A stretch of DNA of 64,000 nucleotides. It comes from Closterium sp. Naga37s-1. Lineage: Eukaryota; Streptophyta; Zygnematophyceae; Desmidiales; Closteriaceae. The DNA lies in assembly GCA_947471745.1 (NCBI GenBank), contig CANJKZ010000781.1, forward strand, positions 310,001 through 374,000, read 5' to 3'. Positions 35,221-47,394 of this stretch are shown here, one piece after another. Position 1 is the stretch's first letter. Each line of letters starts with the position of its first letter. The translations under genes and the position numbers were made by a program. Below the pieces are notes generated by a model. It was not told where the DNA came from and searched no databases. It worked only from the letters and a program-made list of their open reading frames with translations.

Positions 35221-38200
35221 CTGGACGCACTACTGCTGCTACTGGCGGTGGCCAGATGCAGCTCCAGCGACGTCCGCGTGAGTCCCTCACGCCCCAGCAG
35301 CTTCGTGAGTGGTACGCTAGTTGGGGTTGTCGGGGTGGCCGCGCTGCTACTGCTGCTACTGCTGCTACTACTGCTACTGCTGCTACTGGTAGTGGTCAGA
35401 TGCAGATCCAGCGACGTCCGCGCGAGTCTCTCACGCCCTAGCAGCTTCGTGAGTGGTACGCTCAGAGTAGAGGGTCTCTGAGTACCGTTCTCTACCCGTA
35501 CGTCATTCGCACTGGTGCTCGGACTGGTTAGGCTTGCGGGACTCTTAGTCACACACAGTCCCGCTGCTTCGCCCGTCTGAGCGACGCCTGGCGTACCGAG
35601 TTTGGTGACGAGGCTGAGCTCCCCGACTGGGTGGAGCTGCTTGGGCAGAGGGTAGATATATTTGCTCTTGATTATGATGCTATTCTCACTGCCATGTATG
35701 CATTGCCTACTAGTGCTGACCGTGCCTGTTACCTGTGCGTACCGCCTGACCCAGGTATAGAGCCTGCTGCTCTAGGTGCTGGTGAGGCTGCTGCTCTAGG
35801 GGCTAGTGTGTCTCCTGCTCTAGGTACGGGTGAGACTGCTGCTCCAGGTGCTGGTGAGTCTGCTCTCTCTGGTACTGCGCCTGCTGCGGCCTTGTACACC
35901 TTCACACTTGACTCTGGTGCTTCTCGCTCCTTCTTTCGCGAGAGCACCACCCTCACGCCGCTCAGTCGGCCGGTTCCAGTCTCCCTGGCAGACCCCTCTG
36001 GGGGTCCAGTCCGTGCAACCTCCTCCACTGTCCTCCCTTGTCCTGCTGTCCCGTCCGGCACACTGTTGGGTCTTTACCTCCCCTCGTTCTCTACGAACTT
36101 GGTGGCGGGTTCTGCGCTCCAGGACGCGGGTGTTCACCAGCTCACCCCTGCCTACGAACGTGTGACACACTGCACGTGTGCTCAGACGGGTCGTCACCTG
36201 GCTACCTTCACTCGGCAGCCGGGGTCGGGCCTGTACACACTGGTCACTGCGTCCCCTCAGATAGCTGCGTCTACGTCTGCGTCAGGTCAGTTGTCGCCCC
36301 CCTGCTCGTGTCGCGCCTTGTCGCACCAGACCCTCCTTTGGCACCACCGCCTTGGTCACCCCTCGATGCAGCGCCTTCGCAGCATGCACCGCCGTGACCT
36401 TGTCTCTGGTCTTCCCAGGGTTCTCCCTCCCCTCCCACCCTCGCCTGCTCCTCCCTGTCTTCCCTGTGTCGAGGGGCGGCAGCACGCCGCTCCTCACTCC
36501 TCCTCGTTCCCTCCCACAGAGGCTCCCCTGCAGACTCTCCACCTGGACGTGTGGGGCCCAGCCCGCGTCCGTGGACAGGGCCACGAGCGGTACTTCCTGC
36601 TGGTCGTCAACGACTACACGCGTTACACCACGGTCTTCCCCTTGCGCACCAAGGGTGAGGTCCCTGATGTTCTGATCCCTTGGATCCGCGCTGCTCGTCT
36701 CCAGCTCCGCGAGCGGTTCGGGACGGAGTTTCCCGACCTGCGTCTGCACTCTAACAGAGGTGGGGAGTTTTCCTCCGACCTCTTGGCAGCCTTCTGTGCG
36801 GAGCACGGCATTCGCCAGACGTTCACGCTTCCGGCCTCTCCGCAGCAGAATGGGGTTGCTGAGCGCCGCATTGGCTTAGTCATGGAGGTCGCTCGTACCT
36901 CCATGATCCATGCGGCTGCCCCCCATTTTCTGTGGCCGTTTGCGGTCCGGTACGCCGCGCATCAGCTCAACCTCTAGCCCCGTGTCTCCTTGCCGTAGAC
37001 CTCGCCCACCCTGCTGTGGACGGGGAAGGTTGGCGATGCGTCGCGTTTCCGGGTCTGGGGTGCTCGTGCCTTTGTCCGCGATACCACTGCGTCTGGGGGT
37101 GCTGCACCTGGGGGCGCTGAGGCGTCTGGTGAGCAGTCTCCCTGGGGCGGCCGTCTCCGCAGTCGCTCTGCTGGTACCTCGCCGCTGCACTCTAGTCGTC
37201 GACTCCCTCTCTCCCCACAGCAACTGCGTGAGTGGTACGTTGGCTGTCAGGGCCCTGCTGCGGGAGGCGCTGGTGCTGGAGTCTCAGCTACTGGAGTTGT
37301 TTCTGCTGGAGGTTCTGGAGCTGCTGAGGGTGCTGGCGCCGGAGGTTCTGGAGCTGCTGCGGGTGCTGGCGCTGGAGGTTCTGGAGCTGCTGCGGGTGCT
37401 GGCGCTGATGGTTCTGAGTCTGCTGCTGCGCGGTCTCCTTGGAGTAGCCGCCTTCGTCCGCGTGTGCCTCTCACCTCACAGCAGCTGCACGACTGGTACG
37501 GTCGCCGTCAGGGTCGCGCTTCTGGAGCTCGGGGCTCTGCCGCTGGAGGTACTTCTGCTGGCGTCACTGGAGCTGGGAGTGGTGCTGGTCCCGGAGGTGC
37601 TCGTACTGGAGGTACTGGAGCTGCTGGGGCTGGAGGTGCTGAGCCTGAAGGTGCTACTGCTGGAGACCCTGGGTCTGGGGGTGCTGCTGCTGGAGACACT
37701 GAGGCTGGAGACCCTGGGACAAGAGGTGCCGGTTCTATGGGTGCTGGTGCTGGTGGAGCTGGTCCTGGAGGAGCTGGTGCTGAGGATTCTGGAGCTGCTG
37801 GAGGTGCTGGGGCTGCTGGGGGTGCTGGAGCTGCTGGTGCTGGTGGCGCTGCACAGCCGCGCCTGTTCTTCGCTCCACCGTCTCCGTCGTCTCAGCTACC
37901 GTGTGACTCTGTACCTCGCCAGGTTCTTAGTCTCCCTTTGTCTACTGGTCTTCCGTTACAGCCTGGCTCACTGCTGCCTGCTCCTTCTCCATACACTGAG
38001 CAGACGGGGGGTCTTACTGAGCGTCATGAGCCAGCGTCGCGTCTTGTCTCGCCTGTCCTTTCTGGTCGTCCTGGTCGTCGTGTTCCTCGTTCGCGTCAGC
38101 CGGCTGTCACTGGCACCCACCTCGTCGTCCGTCATCCTTCCTCTCCTCCGCAGCGTGTTCCCCTGCCATCCCTTCCTGCGTCTTCTCTGCCTACCGTTCC

Positions 38201-40103
38201 TGAGCCTGAGTCGAACCGCACCCGTGCTGCTCACCCTACTGTCACGCGTCTGCTAGCCACAGTTGTCACTAACCCGTCGTTTGAGTCTGCTGCTGCGTCT
38301 GCCTTAGTCGCTGAGCTTGTTGACTTTGCTGCTGCCTGTCGTCTAGACTACGCCGCTAGTCTTGTTGCTGAGTCTGAGTCTGTCTGTCCTCCGTCCGTCG
38401 GGGGTGAGTGTGCTCTTGGCACGGACGTCCTTGAGGACAGGCAGGAGGACCTTGAGTGTCTTGCAGCCGCTGCGCCTCATCTCGTGTCCATGCTGCTTGC
38501 CCCTGAGGGAGACCCGGATGCTCCAGACATCCCGACCCCGCGCTCTTACACTGAGGCGATCGCGGGTAAGTACTCCTCTCATTGGCAGACAGCCATGGAC
38601 GCAGAGATGGCATCCTGGAAGTCCACAGGCACCTACGTTGACAAGGTTCCCCCTCCTGGGGCGAACATTGTCAGTGGCATGTGGATTTTCAGGGTGAAGC
38701 GGCCGCCAGGTTCTCCGCCTGTCTTCAAGGCTCGTTACGTTGCTCGAGGTTTCAGTCAGCAAGAGGGAGTAGACTTCTTTTAGACCTTCTCCCCCACCCC
38801 AAAGATGACCACTCTTCGGGTACTGCTGCACGTTGCCGCTCAGCGTGACTACGAGCTTCACTCTCTTGACTTCAGCACAGCTTTCTTACAGGGCAGCCTG
38901 CACGAGGAGATCTGGCTGCCCCGCCCACCTGGCATCACTGGGTCGTTCCCTCCTGGTACCCAGTGGAGCCTCCGGCGGCCAGTCTACGCTCTCCGCCAGG
39001 CACCACGTGAGTGGCACGACACACTGAGGACTACACTTGCGGCTCTTGGGTTTGCTCCGTCGACTGCTGACCCGTCGCTGTTTCTGTGCATCGACACGTC
39101 TCTGCCGCCGTTCTACATCCTCGTGTACGTCGACGACTTGGTCTTTGCCACTGCTGACACTGAGGCTCTCGCCCTGGTGAAGTCGGAGCTGCAGAAGAGA
39201 CACACGTGCACAGACCTGGGTGAACTGCGCAGCTACCTTGGCTTGCAGATCACCCGGGACAGAGCACGCCGCACCATCACACTGACTTAGTCACACATGG
39301 TGCAGCAGGTCCTTCAGCGCTTCGGCTTCACCTGGTCCTTGCCACAGCACACTCCTCTGGCTACAGGCCACTCGCTCTCAGCTCCACCTTCGGACGAGTC
39401 CGTAGAGCCGAGTGGCCCGTACCCAGAGCTAGTGGGCTGCCTCATTTACCTGATGACCTGCACTCGACCTGACCTTGCGTACCCTCTTGGCCTTCTAGCT
39501 CGCTACGTGGCTCCTGGTCGGCACCGAAAGGTGCACATGGATGCTGCGAAGAGGGTACTGCGCTACTTGTGCGGTACATCGGGCATGGGGCTCGTGCTTG
39601 GAGGGCGGAGCCCACTTGTCCTCACTGGGCACTCAGACGCTTCTTGGGTTGACGACCAGGCTACGCAGCGGTCGTCACAGGGTTACACCTTCAGCCTTGG
39701 CTCTGGTTCAGTTTCTTGGCGTTCTACACGCTCGTCTTCTGTTCTCAGCTCCAGTTGTGAGGCTGAGATCTACGCCACAGCCATGGCTGCACAGGAGTTA
39801 CGCTGGCTCACCTACCTGCTGACCGACTTGGGAGAGCGGCCTCGTTCTCCTCCAGTGCTGTACGTCGACAACAAGGCCGCCATTGCCTTGTGTAAGGAGC
39901 ACAGACTGGAGCACAGAACGAAGCACATCGCTGTGCGTTACTTCCTGGCTCGAGAGTTGCAGCAGCGTGGTTAGCTTCGTCTTGCTCACGTGGCCACTCG
40001 GGCCAACACTGCTGATATATTCACCAAGGCACTTCCGTCTGGTGATCATCAGCGTTTCTGCACTTTGTTAGGCCTTGTGCCCACTTTGCCTCACTTGCTG
40101 TAG
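35220..40103 (+). pseudogene. Element E Gag-Pol remnant with at least seven stops
   Basis: One frame runs throughout. It lacks the MATPSVL Gag start and opens with a duplicated QRRPRESLTPQQLREWY block (about 35,249-35,320 and 35,393-35,462). Protease (LDSGAS), integrase, a repeat linker, RT (YVDD) and RNase H follow. Stops: 35439, 35529, 36978, about 37,000, 38781, 39288, 39972. At least five of these are TAG where sister copies have CAG. The integrase C-terminal stretch between FVRD and the linker is deleted. The integrase core shows HSNRGGEF in place of HSDRGGEF. Not functional. Confidence 0.92.
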
Positions 40104-40341
40104 ACTTTGCTTGTATTGTGATCTATATATATACAAATATATATATCCGCATGCCTGCTCTACTAGGTAGAGATCATTGCACTGTTGTTGTTGCGTATAT
40201 ACGTCTGCATGTGAACAGGCCTTGTGGCCCTTTGCTTGTGCTCAGTGTGTGTGCTGACGTTGTGATCCACCCTGAGCTTGCTTTGGTTCTCTTGACTGGT
40301 CTTGTGAACCCTTGCTCTCTCCCACTTTGCCTATGGGGGTG

Positions 40342-40475
40342 TGTCAAATGTTATATCTGCTATATATGTTTAGGCTGTAGTGGGGTAGCCAATATGGGGT
40401 ACAGCCCCTTTTAGTGTTTCATACTTGTACCCAACTCTTTCATAGTTCATTCATTCCTGCTGCTAGATTCTAACA
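40342..40475 (+). repeat. 3' LTR of E
   Basis: 134 bp, then aagtc and the tail of the C LTR. Confidence 0.95.
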
Positions 40476-40480
40476 AAGTC

Positions 40481-40532
40481 CTACCTTGAGTTTAGCCTTG
40501 CAAAGATCCTTAGGGCTTTTCTCAGCCCAACA
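40481..40532 (+). repeat. 3' LTR of C, second piece
   Basis: Last 52 bp of the C LTR (ending cagcccaaca), followed by the ttgta duplication at 40533-40537. Confidence 0.94.
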
Positions 40533-40537
40533 TTGTA

Positions 40538-40581
40538 CGCGTAAGAAGTGCCTCAGTAAGGAATTAGCAAAATTCCTTACA
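40538..40581 (-). repeat. 3' LTR of F, second piece
   Basis: cgcgtaagaagtg...ccttaca, matching the end of the right LTR at 47,645-47,688. The polypurine tract of F lies immediately next to it (40582-40600 complement). Confidence 0.92.
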
Positions 40582-40594
40582 CTACCCCCCCCCT

Positions 40595-43500
40595 TTAAGA
40601 AAGGTGGTCGATATCAGGCACGCGTCGGCGGGAGAGATAGTCCCGAAGTACCGAGTGGCCTTGCAGTGAGTCAGCCGGGACCCACATGTCATCTTCGCTT
40701 GTGCGATCCACCCAACGGAGAAGGAAATCAACGTGGCGTCCTGATGGGGTCGGAAGAATGCGATGATTTAAGATCTTCCTTGGTTGAAGCGTCGGATCTG
40801 CCACAGGTCGGACACTTGGCGCCAGGCTGGGTCGAGTGACGTCGGACGGCTGCGGAGCCACGTAGTGGAGGAGTAAGCTGACGTGGAAGGCGTCGTGGAT
40901 CTTACAGTCGTCCGGGAGTAGGAGTTTCGCCGTGACCGGGGTCAGCATCCGAGTGATGCGGAAAGGTCCCACGTAGCGGGGACGTAATTTCGTAGGCTGG
41001 GGCAGTCGGAGATTCTTCGTGTCCATGAGGACCATCTGCCCGTCACGGAAGGGTAAGTTCCGTCGATGTCTGTCGGCGTAGCGGCTGGCAGCGGTATTAG
41101 CTTTTCGTATGAATTCTGCTGCTTTGTCGCGTGCTACTTGAAGTTCCGAAACAAACTGCTGCGACCGTGGTACCGGATTTTCAGGAGTCGTTGAAGAGGG
41201 TACCACCAGATCTATCCCGTAATTGAGGTAAAACGGTGATTGGTTGGTCGTTGCAGACGGGGCGTTGTTGTACGCAAATTCGAGCATGGGAAGCAAATCT
41301 TCCCACTTGGAGATGTCGGGGCAGTTCGTGCGAATCAACTGCTCCATCGTCTGGTTGGTCCTCTCAGTCTGCTCGTCGGTTTGCGGGTGGTATGACGACG
41401 AAAACTGCAGGCGGGTGCCGTACTGTGCCCATGTCTCCTGCCAGAACTTCGACGTAAATTTTGGAGCCCGATTGCTGATGATCGTTGAAGGTAACCCGTG
41501 TAGTCGCACGGCGGTCGAGATGAAGAGCTTCGCTGTTTCTTCAGTTGTGATCGTCGTACGGCATGGTGCAAAATGCGCCATTTTCGTTAAGCGGTCGACG
41601 ACGACCAGCACCGAGTCGTTGCCACTTGTACCAGCTAGCAGCCCGGTGACAAAGTCCATTGTCACATGTTGCCGCGGTCGTTCGGGTGGCTCGAGGGGTT
41701 GCAGCAATCCAGCTGGGCGTTGACGTGGTGATTTCATTGCTTGGCAGGTCAGGCAGGCGGACACGTAGTGCTGCACTTCCGACACCATGTCGAGCCAGTA
41801 GTAATTCCGCTGCAGCAGCTTCAGTGTTTTGTCGACGCCGAAGTGCCCGGAGAGATTGGAGTCGTGTACCTCCTGCGTCAGCAATTCTCGTAAGGGTCGG
41901 TAGGAAGGTACCCAAACTTGGTTGGTACCGACTTTTAGGTAATAGCTCCCATGTGCCGTGGTGACCCGTTGGTGTTGGTTGGTCCCGAAAAACCTGTAGG
42001 TCCTGTAGCCATGCTTGAAGAGTCCTGCCAATAAAGGGTTAGAGTGGGCGATTAGTACTGCTGCGGTCTGCATCGATGGGCGGGTCAGGGCGTCGGCGAT
42101 GTTGTTGGCGCCCTTTTTGTACGTGATGGTGTAGCTGAAGTTTGACTCGAGGTAGTCGAGCCATCGGATTTGTTGCGGGTTGAGCTGTGGTTGGCTGCGC
42201 ATGTACTGTAATGATTTGTGGTCTGTCCTGATCGTGACGTCGGCTCCCGTGAGGTAACAACGCCAGGTACGAAACGCATGCACGATGGCGAGCATTTCTT
42301 TGTCGTGTACAGGGTAGTTGCGCTCGGGCGGCTGCATTTTCCTTGACTCGTACGCGATGGGTTGCAGCCCGTTGCCGAAGTCCTATAGGAGGACGGCGCC
42401 GACGGCGAAATCGCTGGCGTCCGTCACGACTTCAAACGGTCGAGATGGATCTGCCAGACGAAGTACCGGGGGTGAACTCAAAATTTTCTTCAGTTCGTCG
42501 AAGGCCAGCTGCTCTCTCACCCCCCAACCAAATTGCACGCCCTTATGCAGAAGATCGGTTGACGGCCTGGTTACCCCCGCCATATTCGGTACAAAATGGC
42601 GGACGTAGTTAAAGAAGCCGAGCAAACTCTGCAACTCGGTGATGTTCGCGGGCGGCTTCCACTCCGAAATCGCTTTTACTTTACGAAGGTCAATTTTAAT
42701 GCCCTCCCCAAAAACCACGTGCCCCATGAACTCCAGCTCCGACTGTAAGAACTCACACTTAGAGCCCTTCGTAATCAGCCGGTTCTGCTGCAAGCGCCGG
42801 AACACCTCCTCTAAGTCCTGTAAATGTTGCTCCCGAGTCTTGCTGTACACCAGGATGTCGTCCAGGTAAACAATAACCTTCTTGTCCAGCATGTCCCGAA
42901 ACACCCCATTCATGGTGAGCTGGAAGGTCGAGGGTGCGTTCGTCAACCCGAATGGCATCACGGTAAACTCGTAACTGCCATAGCGGGTGCGAAATGCAGT
43001 CTTCAGACAGTCGTCGGCGAACACGTGAATTTGATGGTAGCCACCTCGCAAATCGATTTTCGAGAAGAAGCGAGCCCCGCGAAGCTGGTCCAGCAGGTCG
43101 TCCGCTCTCGGGATCGGGTAACGCGACTTGATTGTGACCCGATTCAACGCTCGATAGTCGATGCACATGCGCAGGCCTCCATCCTTCTTCGGCGTGAACA
43201 GTATCGGGGCGGCGTAAGGTGACGTGCTCGGCCGGATAAAACCCTTCGAAAGCAGATACACCCTATTCTCGATAATTGCACACCCCCTACCTGCGTTTTT
43301 TAAGGTGCCCTATACGGATTCTGGCTCGATACGACGGACCTCCTGAAACTCAGGGACTATCAGTCGACAGCGAAGGTGTAGTGTCTCTTGAAACCGCACC
43401 ATGTGTTCCGAGTGAGGATGGGGTTGGGGTGGCGCGACTGAAGTTTTTAATGTTTACGTCAATTCGCGACTGGGTTTCGGAACGCTCACCAGCTATTCAA

Positions 43501-43970
43501 CATTCGCAGAAAACTACCCTGCGAGAAAGTTTGTACCTCGGGTATGTACCCCTAGGGTGTGCGTTTAAGGGGTGTGCAATTATCGAGAATAAGGTGTAGT
43601 CCAGTAGTTTCCGCAACTCGTCGAGCTCTGGTTGGCTGAGCCGCCACTGTGACCGAACAGTTGGTTTTGCGCCTGGCTCCAGCTCGATCCTGTGGTCTTC
43701 TGGTCGCTGAGGTGGCAGCCCGTCAGGCAGGTCATCCGCGAAAATTTCGGGATACCTCCGAATTATGCTCGCCACGTCGTCTGGTACAGCAGCGCAGAGC
43801 ATGTCAATGTCGGCGACTTTCTCGGATGCGACCACCTCGTACAGCTGTACGGCGTAGCCCTGCGCTCCCCGCTTGATCGCCCTTTTCATCGTTATTGTGT
43901 TGACACGCGTTGTCATCGGCTCTGGCTCCGCCCATTTCGGAAGTGTCACGCGCCCCTTGTTGCACAGCAC
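40595..43970 (-). pseudogene. Element F Pol: reverse transcriptase, RNase H, integrase, chromodomain-like end
   Basis: Once the MITE at 43259-43598 is removed the frame is continuous from 43970, except for one TAG at 42383-42385 (LL*DFGN, expected LLQDFGN). RT: a PTVRSQWRLSQPELDEL entry, [21 protein letters not shown], and catalytic YLDD (about 42,860). RNase H: the [13 protein letters not shown] region to TDHKSLQYM. Integrase: HFGVDKTLKLL...CLTCQAMK zinc site, MDFVTGL catalytic start. The C-terminus (FLLRWVDRTSEDDMWVPAD) resembles a chromodomain, which supports chromovirus identity. Stop and MITE make it inactive. Confidence 0.92.
43259..43596. mobile_element. 338-bp MITE in the F reverse transcriptase
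   Basis: The ends are inverted copies of about 28 bp: caccctattctcgataattg then cacacccc, with one mismatch. They are flanked by TA on both sides (43257-43258 and 43597-43598). A TA duplication fits a Tc1/mariner-type MITE. It splits the RT frame between LLD and LLSKGF; excising it with one TA restores the frame exactly. No transposase. Confidence 0.88.
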
Positions 43971-44034
43971 CGTGATCGCCCCCGTCGTCCAGTCGATTGT
44001 CGGATTGAATCGCTGTAGCCAATCTCGTCCCAGC

Positions 44035-45618
44035 TGTCAGAATATATTTGATATATGTTCTGTATAAGCGCATGTAGTTCTAGCTGTAGTGTAGTCTCAT
44101 TATTGTCCTGTGTGGTGGTGCACCACTCCTTGCATGCTTCTCCTCTATTTGTACTTGTTTTTCTATAGTTGAATCACTCCTTTTGCTTGCACTTCTACTT
44201 TGCCTAAGGGTAAACCCTAGCTCCTATTCCTAACTAAGCATCCTAAGCCTAAACCTAGTTTCCTAGGTGCTTAGTATCTTGACATGGTATTAGACTGTTT
44301 CGATCCTATGCCTACTACGCTTCCGCTCATGGGCCCCTCTGCCCGTTTTTCTGCCCGTCGGTTTTCTGCCCGTCGATTTCGGATCCCGTCGGTTTTCTGC
44401 CCGTCGCGCGCCCCGGGCGCGCGTCGATTTTCTGCTCGTCGCGCGCCCCGGGCGTGCGGCGATTTCGTCCCCGTCGTGCGCCCCGGACGCGCGACGGTTT
44501 CCTGCCCGTCGCGCGCCCCGGGCGTGCGACGGTTCTCTGCGCGCGGTTCTCTGCCCGTCGCGCGCCCCGGGCGTGCGACGGTTTCTGCCCGTCACGCGCC
44601 CCGGGCGTGCGACGGTTTCTGCCTGTCGCGCGCCTTGGACGCGCGACGGGTTCTGCCCGCCAGCGAGCCCTGCTGTCGCCCGCGCACCTCCTACCCCGCC
44701 CCCCCGCCCACCCCCCCCCACCCTTCCCCTTCAACTCCATGCTGCGCGTGCGGCAGTGGGGGGGAGGGTATGGGGGTGGCCTCTCTCCCACTGCTGCAGC
44801 TGCTGCTGAGGGGGGGAGGGTGTGGGGGAAGCCGAGGGAGTGTGGGGGGAGCTGAGGGTGGCGGGTGTGAGTAAGCTGCCCCTCCTCCTTCTCTCTCTCC
44901 CACTGCTGCAGCTGCTGCTGAGGGGGGGAGGGTGTGGGGGGAGCCGAGGGAGTGTGGGGGAGCCGAGGGAGTGGCGTTAGTGTTGTAGAAGGGGGTGTGG
45001 GGCAATGGGGGAAGTTGAACGGAGGTAGCCGTCGTGTCGCCAGCAGCGCCAGTAGTCCGGGGCCCTCGTGCTGTCGGTAGCCCAGCGAGCCTGCTGCGCC
45101 AGTCGCCCGTGGGTCCGTTGCTCTTGCCGCTCCTCGTAGCAGCCGAGCCAGTTACTCCAGTAGTCCGGGGCGCTGTCCCGGTAGCCACTGTGCCAGCCGC
45201 TCCTGTCGCCCGTGTGTCTGCAGCTTCAGCCGCCGCCTCCTATCTCCTCTCCTCTCACAGTTCTTCCCCCTCCTTCTCACTTCGCCTCTTCTTCTGCTGC
45301 GCCCTGCAGGGTGTACCACTTCAGAGGGTGTTCTGCACATGGCTATTCCTGCATGCACTTAGGGGGTGTGTCAGAATATATTTGATATATGTTCTGTATA
45401 AGCGCATGTAGTCCTAGCTGTAGTGTAGTCTCATTATTGTCTTGTGTGGTGGTGCACCACTCCTTGCATGCTTCTCCTCTATTTGTACTTGTTTTTCTAT
45501 AGTTGAATCACTCCTTTTGCTTGCACTTCTACTTTGCCTAAGGGTAAACCCTAGCTCCTACTCCTAACTAAGCATCCTAAGCCTAAACCTAGTTTCCTAG
45601 GTGCTTAGTATCTTGACA
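44035..45618 (+). mobile_element. Non-autonomous LTR element G
   Basis: 250-bp LTRs (44035-44284, 45369-45618) differ at three positions. ccagc is duplicated at 44030-44034 and 45619-45623. PBS-like tggtattaga is at 44285 and the purine tract agggggtg precedes the 3' LTR. The internal part is only 1,084 bp and has no gag or pol; it is GC-rich with repeats of a gcgcgccccgggcg type and a duplicated ctcccactgctgcagctgctgctg block. It must rely on another element's proteins (TRIM/LARD-like). It lies within the protease region of F. Confidence 0.93.
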
Positions 45619-45623
45619 CCAGC

Positions 45624-47204
45624 AGCACATCGCAACCGTCCAGTGTTGTCGCCAGCATTCGCATTGAAAACCCGAAATCGTCGCCACACTTCATCCGAAT
45701 TTGTCGGACCTCGTCCTTTATCGCCAGCGGTGTCCCGTCCACCAGTCGCGCGTCAATTTCGGGCAGACACCTGTCCAGCTTGACTCCGATTTTTTTTGCC
45801 GTTGCCAGGTTGACGAGACTGTGGCTCGCCCCACCGTCAACGAAAAGTTTTATTTTTGTTTGTTAACCCTCCCCACGACCAGCACAGGGTGATCCACGTG
45901 TTCATCCACCTTATTCGTCCGGTTGCGGTCGATAGCCCGTATCGGTACCACTACTCGGTGTGGATGTTGATTGCCGGGCGACGGGGTCTCGTCAGTAGGT
46001 GGCCCGACTGCTACTGACTCGTCTCTTTTCCCGACCCCTCCCCGTCGCTCCTGTTTCCCTGTTTCAGCTTCGGGCAGTCCTTCCTCCAGTGGCCCGGTTG
46101 GTTGCAGTTGAAGCACGTGTTAGGTCCACGTCTCGGTGCATCCGCCCCGTTGATTGTGGGCTGGCGTGGCGGTCCACGAAATTGAGTGCCCTCCCGGGAA
46201 CTCATTCTCGCCCATTGCATCAGCGCATCCGTCGATTCAGCCACCTGGACGACATCGAGGAAATCGCGTGGACTCGCCCGTCGCACCTCGTACTGTACTT
46301 CGTACTTGAGGCCTGCGACATATCGGTCGAGTCGCTCCGCATCACTCATGTCGTCCACCTGGTCAGCCAAATTGCAGAATGTTGCCGTGTAATCTTGGAC
46401 CGACGCCACCTGCTTCTAGGTGCGCAGCTTCATGCAAGCAGAATCCGAGGCGGATACATGCTTGAATCTGGTTCGCAGCGCGGCGCCCCACTCCGTCCAT
46501 GTGCGTATCGTGGTGGCCACTCCGAAGATTGAAGTTGCTCGTTGCGTGACAGTTGTCCAGGTCCCGTCGTTCGCACGTGACATCCCTGCCGGAGTCCCCT
46601 CTGTCTGAAGAGTCCGCTTCCACCACTCCAACGCCGGCCCTCGTAACAGTGACACTGCAAAATTAATGCGAGTAGCATCGTCAGCAATTTGCGCAGCATT
46701 GAAAAACACCTCCACACAGAACAACCATGCTGACACAGTGACGGTTTTGTCGCTGGGGTTGAACGGGGGCGGGTTCGTCGGCTTTATCTTGACAGTTGTT
46801 GAGACTGTTGCTGCTGCATGCATCGAGGGCGCCACTGAAGCCATCACCGGGGTTGTCGCTATTGCCTGTCGTGGCGTAGTCTGCGACTGTTGCCTCGGTG
46901 CCGCTTGTGCCTGTTGCTGCGGTTGTGGCTGTTGCTCCTGCGTCCCTCGTGCCTGTTGCATCCGTGCCGCCCACTCATCTTCAGCGTCCAGCGAGTCCAA
47001 CAGCTCGCTAAGGTCCTCGTCGTTAGGCGCGAAGCTGCTACTTGCTTCATCCACGGCGGGCGACTCATGACGCGCTTCACCTCGCGTCTGGCGTAGCTCG
47101 GCGTTTTCCTCCCTCAGGCGATCCACCTCTGCAGACATGGTCTGCAAGTTGGCATGCATCGCCCGAAACTGTTGCATGAACTCGTTGAACTCCGCCTGTT
47201 TCAT
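45624..47204 (-). pseudogene. Element F Gag and start of protease
   Basis: Gag probably starts at 47204 (MKQAEFNEFMQQF), followed by a likely coiled coil (AEVDRLREENAELR), a Gln-rich stretch and a capsid-like domain (FNPSDKTVTVSAWL, then LLRGPALEWWKR). One TAG lies near 46,417. The zinc knuckle is CFNCNQPGHWRKDC (CX2CX4HX4C, about 46,110). A frameshift follows before the protease, whose active site reads FVDGGASHSLV (about 45,830), a variant of DTGAS. The domain is cut at 45,624 by G and resumes at 44,029 with LGRDWLQRFNPTIDW. Confidence 0.88.
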
Positions 47205-47394
47205 GTTTCGCAGGCTTCTCCTAACGGGCAGCGGGTTAACAGCGATTTTTATGGTTTTGATGAAGGCGCAAACGCTATTAGTCGGAGCGAGATAATCGTA
47301 TCTATCTCTGAGCCGACCGCTTTGCAGCCCACCAAACCTATCGCACCCCTGCACTAAAACTACCCCGGAAAGTAGAGGGTAACCTAGGAAAGTA

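Larger units (their letters stand above)
33879..40475 (+). mobile_element. Copia element E inside the 3' LTR of C
   Basis: 134-bp LTRs at 33879-34012 and 40342-40475 differ at two positions. aagtc is duplicated at 33874-33878 and 40476-40480. PBS tggtttcagagc is at 34013; the purine tract tatgggggtg precedes the 3' LTR. 6,597 bp. It belongs to the coding family of A, B, D and I, but the LTR sequence differs and the N-terminal half of Gag is not found. Confidence 0.95.
13051..40532 (+). mobile_element. Copia element C, interrupted by B, D and E
   Basis: 446-bp LTRs: 5' at 13051-13496, 3' split into 33485-33878 and 40481-40532. The ttgta duplication at 13046-13050 and 40533-40537 proves insertion into the LTR of F. 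Taking out B, D and E with their duplications leaves about 6,067 bp, close to the 6,116 bp of its relative H. PBS tggtatgagagc is at 13497; the polypurine stretch gcgaaggggag precedes the 3' LTR. Gag is cut twice; pol is nearly continuous. Confidence 0.95.
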
